DNA of 64,000 nt from V1-33 sp039795165 (GTDB lineage: Bacteria; Verrucomicrobiota; Verrucomicrobiia; Verrucomicrobiales; V1-33). Below, in pieces: positions 61,586 to 64,000 of the stretch. The notes under the pieces are model-generated. The model ran no database searches and was not told the origin of the DNA. It was given only the letters and a program-made list of their open reading frames with translations. Position numbers and translations under genes: made by a program. The stretch is taken from the NCBI GenBank assembly GCA_039795165.1, contig JBDKER010000008.1, forward strand, positions 1-64,000, read 5' to 3'. Positions within the stretch are counted from its first letter, which is position 1. Each line of letters opens with the position of its first letter.

Positions 61586-61896
61586 GGTTGGCGTCGGAAA
61601 AAAGCGGAGAGGAACGGAGCTGTCAGGCTGTGGCTGCCGCCCTGCAGCCTGGCGCGGGATTTTTTAGCACCGGATTCCATCGCCGCAAAATAACCAATTG
61701 CCTGATTTCGAGGGAAATAGAGGGTTTGTCATGAAAACTAGAAATTCTGGAAGGAAAAAGGCGGTGCCGTCGGCCGGACCCTTCAACCATCCTGCACCGT
61801 GCGGGCAGGAATTTTTGAAACCCGCATTTTGCTTGAGCGCGGAACGACCCGCCGTTACGGGAGGGGTTTTCCGTTCCGCAATCCCGACTGAAAACC
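61586..61896. other. 311-bp intergenic region upstream of acs
   Basis: This stretch is more A+T-rich than its surroundings and lies between the divergent hypothetical gene and acs. No gene, RNA or clear operator was identified. It should hold promoters for both genes. A short inverted repeat (61624-61630 with 61645-61651) followed by a T run at 61660-61665 is weak. Confidence 0.55.
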
Positions 61897-63867
61897 ATGT
61901 CACAGAAAATCGAATCCACGCTTGTCGAGAAACGCGTCTTCAAGCCCTCGGCGGGCTTTGCGAAGCAGGCCCGCATACGGTCGATGGCTGATTACCGGTC
62001 GTTGTGGGAAGAGAGTGTGAAGTCGCCTGACAAATTCTGGGCGCGGGAGGCGAAGGAACTGACGTGGCAGGAGAAGTGGAAGAAGGTGCTTGAATGGAAG
62101 GCACCGTTTGCGCAGTGGTTTTGCGGGGGGAAGCTGAATCTGGCGGAGAACTGCGTGGATCGGCATGCGGCGAATCCGGCGCGGCGGAACAAGGCGGCGA
62201 TTATTTTCGAGGGAGAACCTGGTGACACACGGACGCTGACTTATCTGCAGCTGCAGCGCGAGGTCTGCCGGGCTGCGAACATGCTGCTGGCCAATGGGGT
62301 GAAGGCGAAAGACCGGGTGATCATCTACATGCCGATGGTGCCGGAGGCGGTTGTGGCGATGCTGGCCTGTGCGCGCATCGGGGCGGTGCACAGTGTGATT
62401 TTCGGCGGATTCAGTGCCAATGCGATTCACGATCGGGTCATGGACAGCGGGGCCACGCATGTGGTGACGGCGGATGGCGGATGGCGGCGCGGCAAGGTGG
62501 TGCCGCTGAAGGACAATGTGGACACGGCGCTGGCGATGGGCAAGACACCGGTGAAGAAGGTGATTGTGCTGCGGCGGACGGGTCAGGAAGTACAGATGAC
62601 GGTGGGCAGGGATGTGTGGTGGCACGATGAAGTGGCTCGGGTGGGGGCTGCCTGTCCGGCGAAGGGATTTGATGCGGAGCATCCGCTCTTCATTCTGTAC
62701 ACCAGCGGGTCGACTGGGAAGCCCAAGGGAATTCTGCACACGACGGGGGGGTATGCTGTGCAGACGTACGTGACGTCGAAGTACATCTTCGATCTGCGGG
62801 ATGAGGACATCTACTGGTGCACGGCCGATGTGGGCTGGATCACCGGGCATAGTTACATTGCGTACGGGCCGCTGCTCAATGGAGCGACGGTGCTCATGTA
62901 TGAAGGTGCGCCGGACACGCCGCATTACGGACGCTTCTGGGAAATCGTGGAGAAGTACCAGGTTTCGATTCTCTACACGGCCCCGACGGCGATCCGGGCC
63001 TTCATCAAGTGGGGTGACGAGCATGTGGAGAAGCATGATCTTTCCAGTCTGCGGCTGCTTGGCAGTGTGGGCGAACCGATCAATCCCGAGGCATGGATGT
63101 GGTATCACCGTGTGATCGGGGGTGGGCGGTGTCCGATTGTGGATACCTGGTGGCAGACCGAGACGGGGGCGATTCTGATATCGCCGCTGCCGGGGGCGAC
63201 GCCCACCAAGCCGGGCACGGCGACGCTGCCCTTTTTCGGGGTGGATGCGGCCATTGTGGACGAGCACGGCGAGGAAGTCGGCCCGAATCAGGGCGGGCGG
63301 CTGGTGGTGCGCAAGCCTTGGCCATCGATGCTGCGGACGCTGTGGGGTGACCGGAAGCGCTATGTGGATGTGTACTGGAAGGAGTATCGGAAGCAGGGAT
63401 ATTACCTGACTGGGGATGGTGCGCGGCGGGACAAGGATGGGTACTTCTGGATCGTGGGTCGTCTCGATGATGTTCTCAATGTTTCCGGGCATCGCCTTGG
63501 GACGGCGGAAGTGGAAAGCGCGCTTGTCTCGCATCCGGCCGTGGCCGAGGCGGCGGTGGTGGGACGTCCTGACGAGATCAAGGGTCAGGGAGTGGTGGCC
63601 TTTGTCACGCTGAAGGGTGGTCAGCATGCGAGCGATGCGCTCAGCAAGTCGCTCAAGGCCCATGTGGCCAAGGAGATCGGGGCGATTGCACGGCCGGACG
63701 ACATCCGGTTCACGACGGCGCTGCCGAAGACCCGGAGCGGGAAGATCATGCGGCGTCTGCTCAAGGAAATCTGTGCGGGTGGGGAAGTGAAGGGAGACAC
63801 CACGACCCTTGAGGATTTCAGTGTGGTGGCATCGCTGGCGGCTCAGACTGGAAAGGGCGAAGATTGA
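61897..63867 (+). CDS. acs: Acetyl-CoA synthetase
   Basis: This 656-residue AMP-forming enzyme activates acetate. The P-loop YTSGSTGKPKG is near 265, DTWWQTETG is the acetate-pocket motif, and the C-terminal PKTRSGKIMRR carries catalytic Lys616, whose acetylation inactivates the enzyme in other bacteria. Length and order are standard for Acs. The stop is followed after 14 bp by a lipoprotein gene. Confidence 0.97.
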   Translation: MSQKIESTLVEKRVFKPSAGFAKQARIRSMADYRSLWEESVKSPDKFWAREAKELTWQEKWKKVLEWKAPFAQWFCGGKLNLAENCVDRHAANPARRNKAAIIFEGEPGDTRTLTYLQLQREVCRAANMLLANGVKAKDRVIIYMPMVPEAVVAMLACARIGAVHSVIFGGFSANAIHDRVMDSGATHVVTADGGWRRGKVVPLKDNVDTALAMGKTPVKKVIVLRRTGQEVQMTVGRDVWWHDEVARVGAACPAKGFDAEHPLFILYTSGSTGKPKGILHTTGGYAVQTYVTSKYIFDLRDEDIYWCTADVGWITGHSYIAYGPLLNGATVLMYEGAPDTPHYGRFWEIVEKYQVSILYTAPTAIRAFIKWGDEHVEKHDLSSLRLLGSVGEPINPEAWMWYHRVIGGGRCPIVDTWWQTETGAILISPLPGATPTKPGTATLPFFGVDAAIVDEHGEEVGPNQGGRLVVRKPWPSMLRTLWGDRKRYVDVYWKEYRKQGYYLTGDGARRDKDGYFWIVGRLDDVLNVSGHRLGTAEVESALVSHPAVAEAAVVGRPDEIKGQGVVAFVTLKGGQHASDALSKSLKAHVAKEIGAIARPDDIRFTTALPKTRSGKIMRRLLKEICAGGEVKGDTTTLEDFSVVASLAAQTGKGED

Positions 63868-63881
63868 AGGCGCAGGAATTG

Positions 63882-64000
63882 ATGAAGATCGGGCGGTTTC
63901 GCTCCGTGGTCATGCCGCGGCTGGCGTTGACCGGGCTGGTGCTGCTGGTTCCCCTGCTGAGCGGGTGCAGCCTGCTGTTTCCGGTGGTGCGGGCGGCGCT
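63882..64000 (+). CDS. Partial lipoprotein
   Basis: This is the 5' end of a plus-strand gene that runs off the right edge. The ATG at 63882 opens a basic N-terminus, a hydrophobic stretch and a lipobox (LLSGC), so the product is probably lipidated. It follows acs by 14 bp and may be in the same transcript. Only 39 residues are visible. Confidence 0.7.
   Translation, partial: MKIGRFRSVVMPRLALTGLVLLVPLLSGCSLLFPVVRAA

Noticed and set aside
61698..61991. A small plus-strand open frame upstream of acs.
   Set aside because: It overlaps the start of acs in another frame and shows no conserved sequence.
59737..62000. Search for a replication origin near the rpmH-rnpA-yidC cluster.
   Set aside because: No dnaA gene, no DnaA boxes of the TTATCCACA type, and no visible skew change were found.
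1..64000. Prophage, insertion sequence, integron or CRISPR signals.
   Set aside because: No transposase, integrase, phage structural gene, direct-repeat array or terminal inverted repeat was seen. Repeats found are within coding sequence.

Overview
The window is about 65% G+C, densely coding, and carries no rRNA, tRNA, insertion sequence or CRISPR array that I could find. Several features point to a member of the Verrucomicrobiota, probably the Verrucomicrobiales: a PEP-CTERM protein with an Arg-rich tail, a 1165-residue secreted cytochrome c/DUF1549/DUF1553 protein, a secreted PQQ-propeller protein that begins with a GDWPQFLGP-type motif, many secreted proteins typical of the Planctomycetes-Verrucomicrobia group, and housekeeping genes of a Gram-negative chemoheterotroph. 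The plus strand looks G-rich over genes of either orientation, so the window probably lies on one replichore.

Layout. 1-8.4 kb (minus strand): a clipped gene, a PEP-CTERM surface protein, an RND efflux pump (adaptor plus permease), a Pro/Asn/Trp-rich secreted repeat protein and a secreted SnoaL-like protein. 8.6-11.5 kb (plus): a ferrous-iron uptake operon with two FeoA proteins, FeoB and a small Cys-rich membrane protein, behind a Fur-box-like palindrome. 11.4-20.6 kb: ApaG, ThiD, a SulP transporter fused to a beta-carbonic anhydrase, a GT-C-like membrane protein, GlnD and a DUF1028 protein. 20.6-31.6 kb: an M64-type metallopeptidase with a C-terminal FG-GAP propeller, RecA, a small secreted protein, a UbiA-family prenyltransferase, acyl carrier protein with a clear terminator, a minimal metallopeptidase, a Rmd1/DUF155-like protein, an archaemetzincin-like lipoprotein and a VC0807-like membrane protein. 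31.6-44.9 kb: the DUF1549/DUF1553 protein, CutA, polyphosphate kinase, NAD(P)HX repair enzyme, a 2-hydroxyacid dehydrogenase, a DUF3616 lipoprotein, a SixA-like phosphatase, a PdeM-like phosphoesterase, a Gfo/Idh/MocA oxidoreductase and QueD. 45-52.4 kb (minus): a secreted cystatin-like protein behind 2-oxoacid dehydrogenase E2 and E1-beta, then PriA, MgtE and a CDP-alcohol phosphatidyltransferase. 52.5-56.6 kb: an orphan DhaL, the PQQ-propeller protein, a glycosyltransferase and an acidic hypothetical protein. 56.7-60.0 kb (minus): the conserved rpmH-rnpA-yidD-yidC-jag cluster. 60.2-64 kb: a YwqK-like lipoprotein, a winged-helix/nuclease-like hypothetical, acetyl-CoA synthetase and the start of another lipoprotein.

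Most genes are ordinary housekeeping. The observations I rate highest are: (i) a secreted protein with all three cystatin contact motifs, placed 9 bp behind a dehydrogenase E2 gene; (ii) an archaemetzincin-like zinc site in a lipoprotein; (iii) a QueD with Gln in place of a zinc-binding His; (iv) a Fur-box-like palindrome at the feo operon; and (v) an apparently strong strand-compositional asymmetry. I did not find a convincing new multi-gene defence or biosynthetic system.
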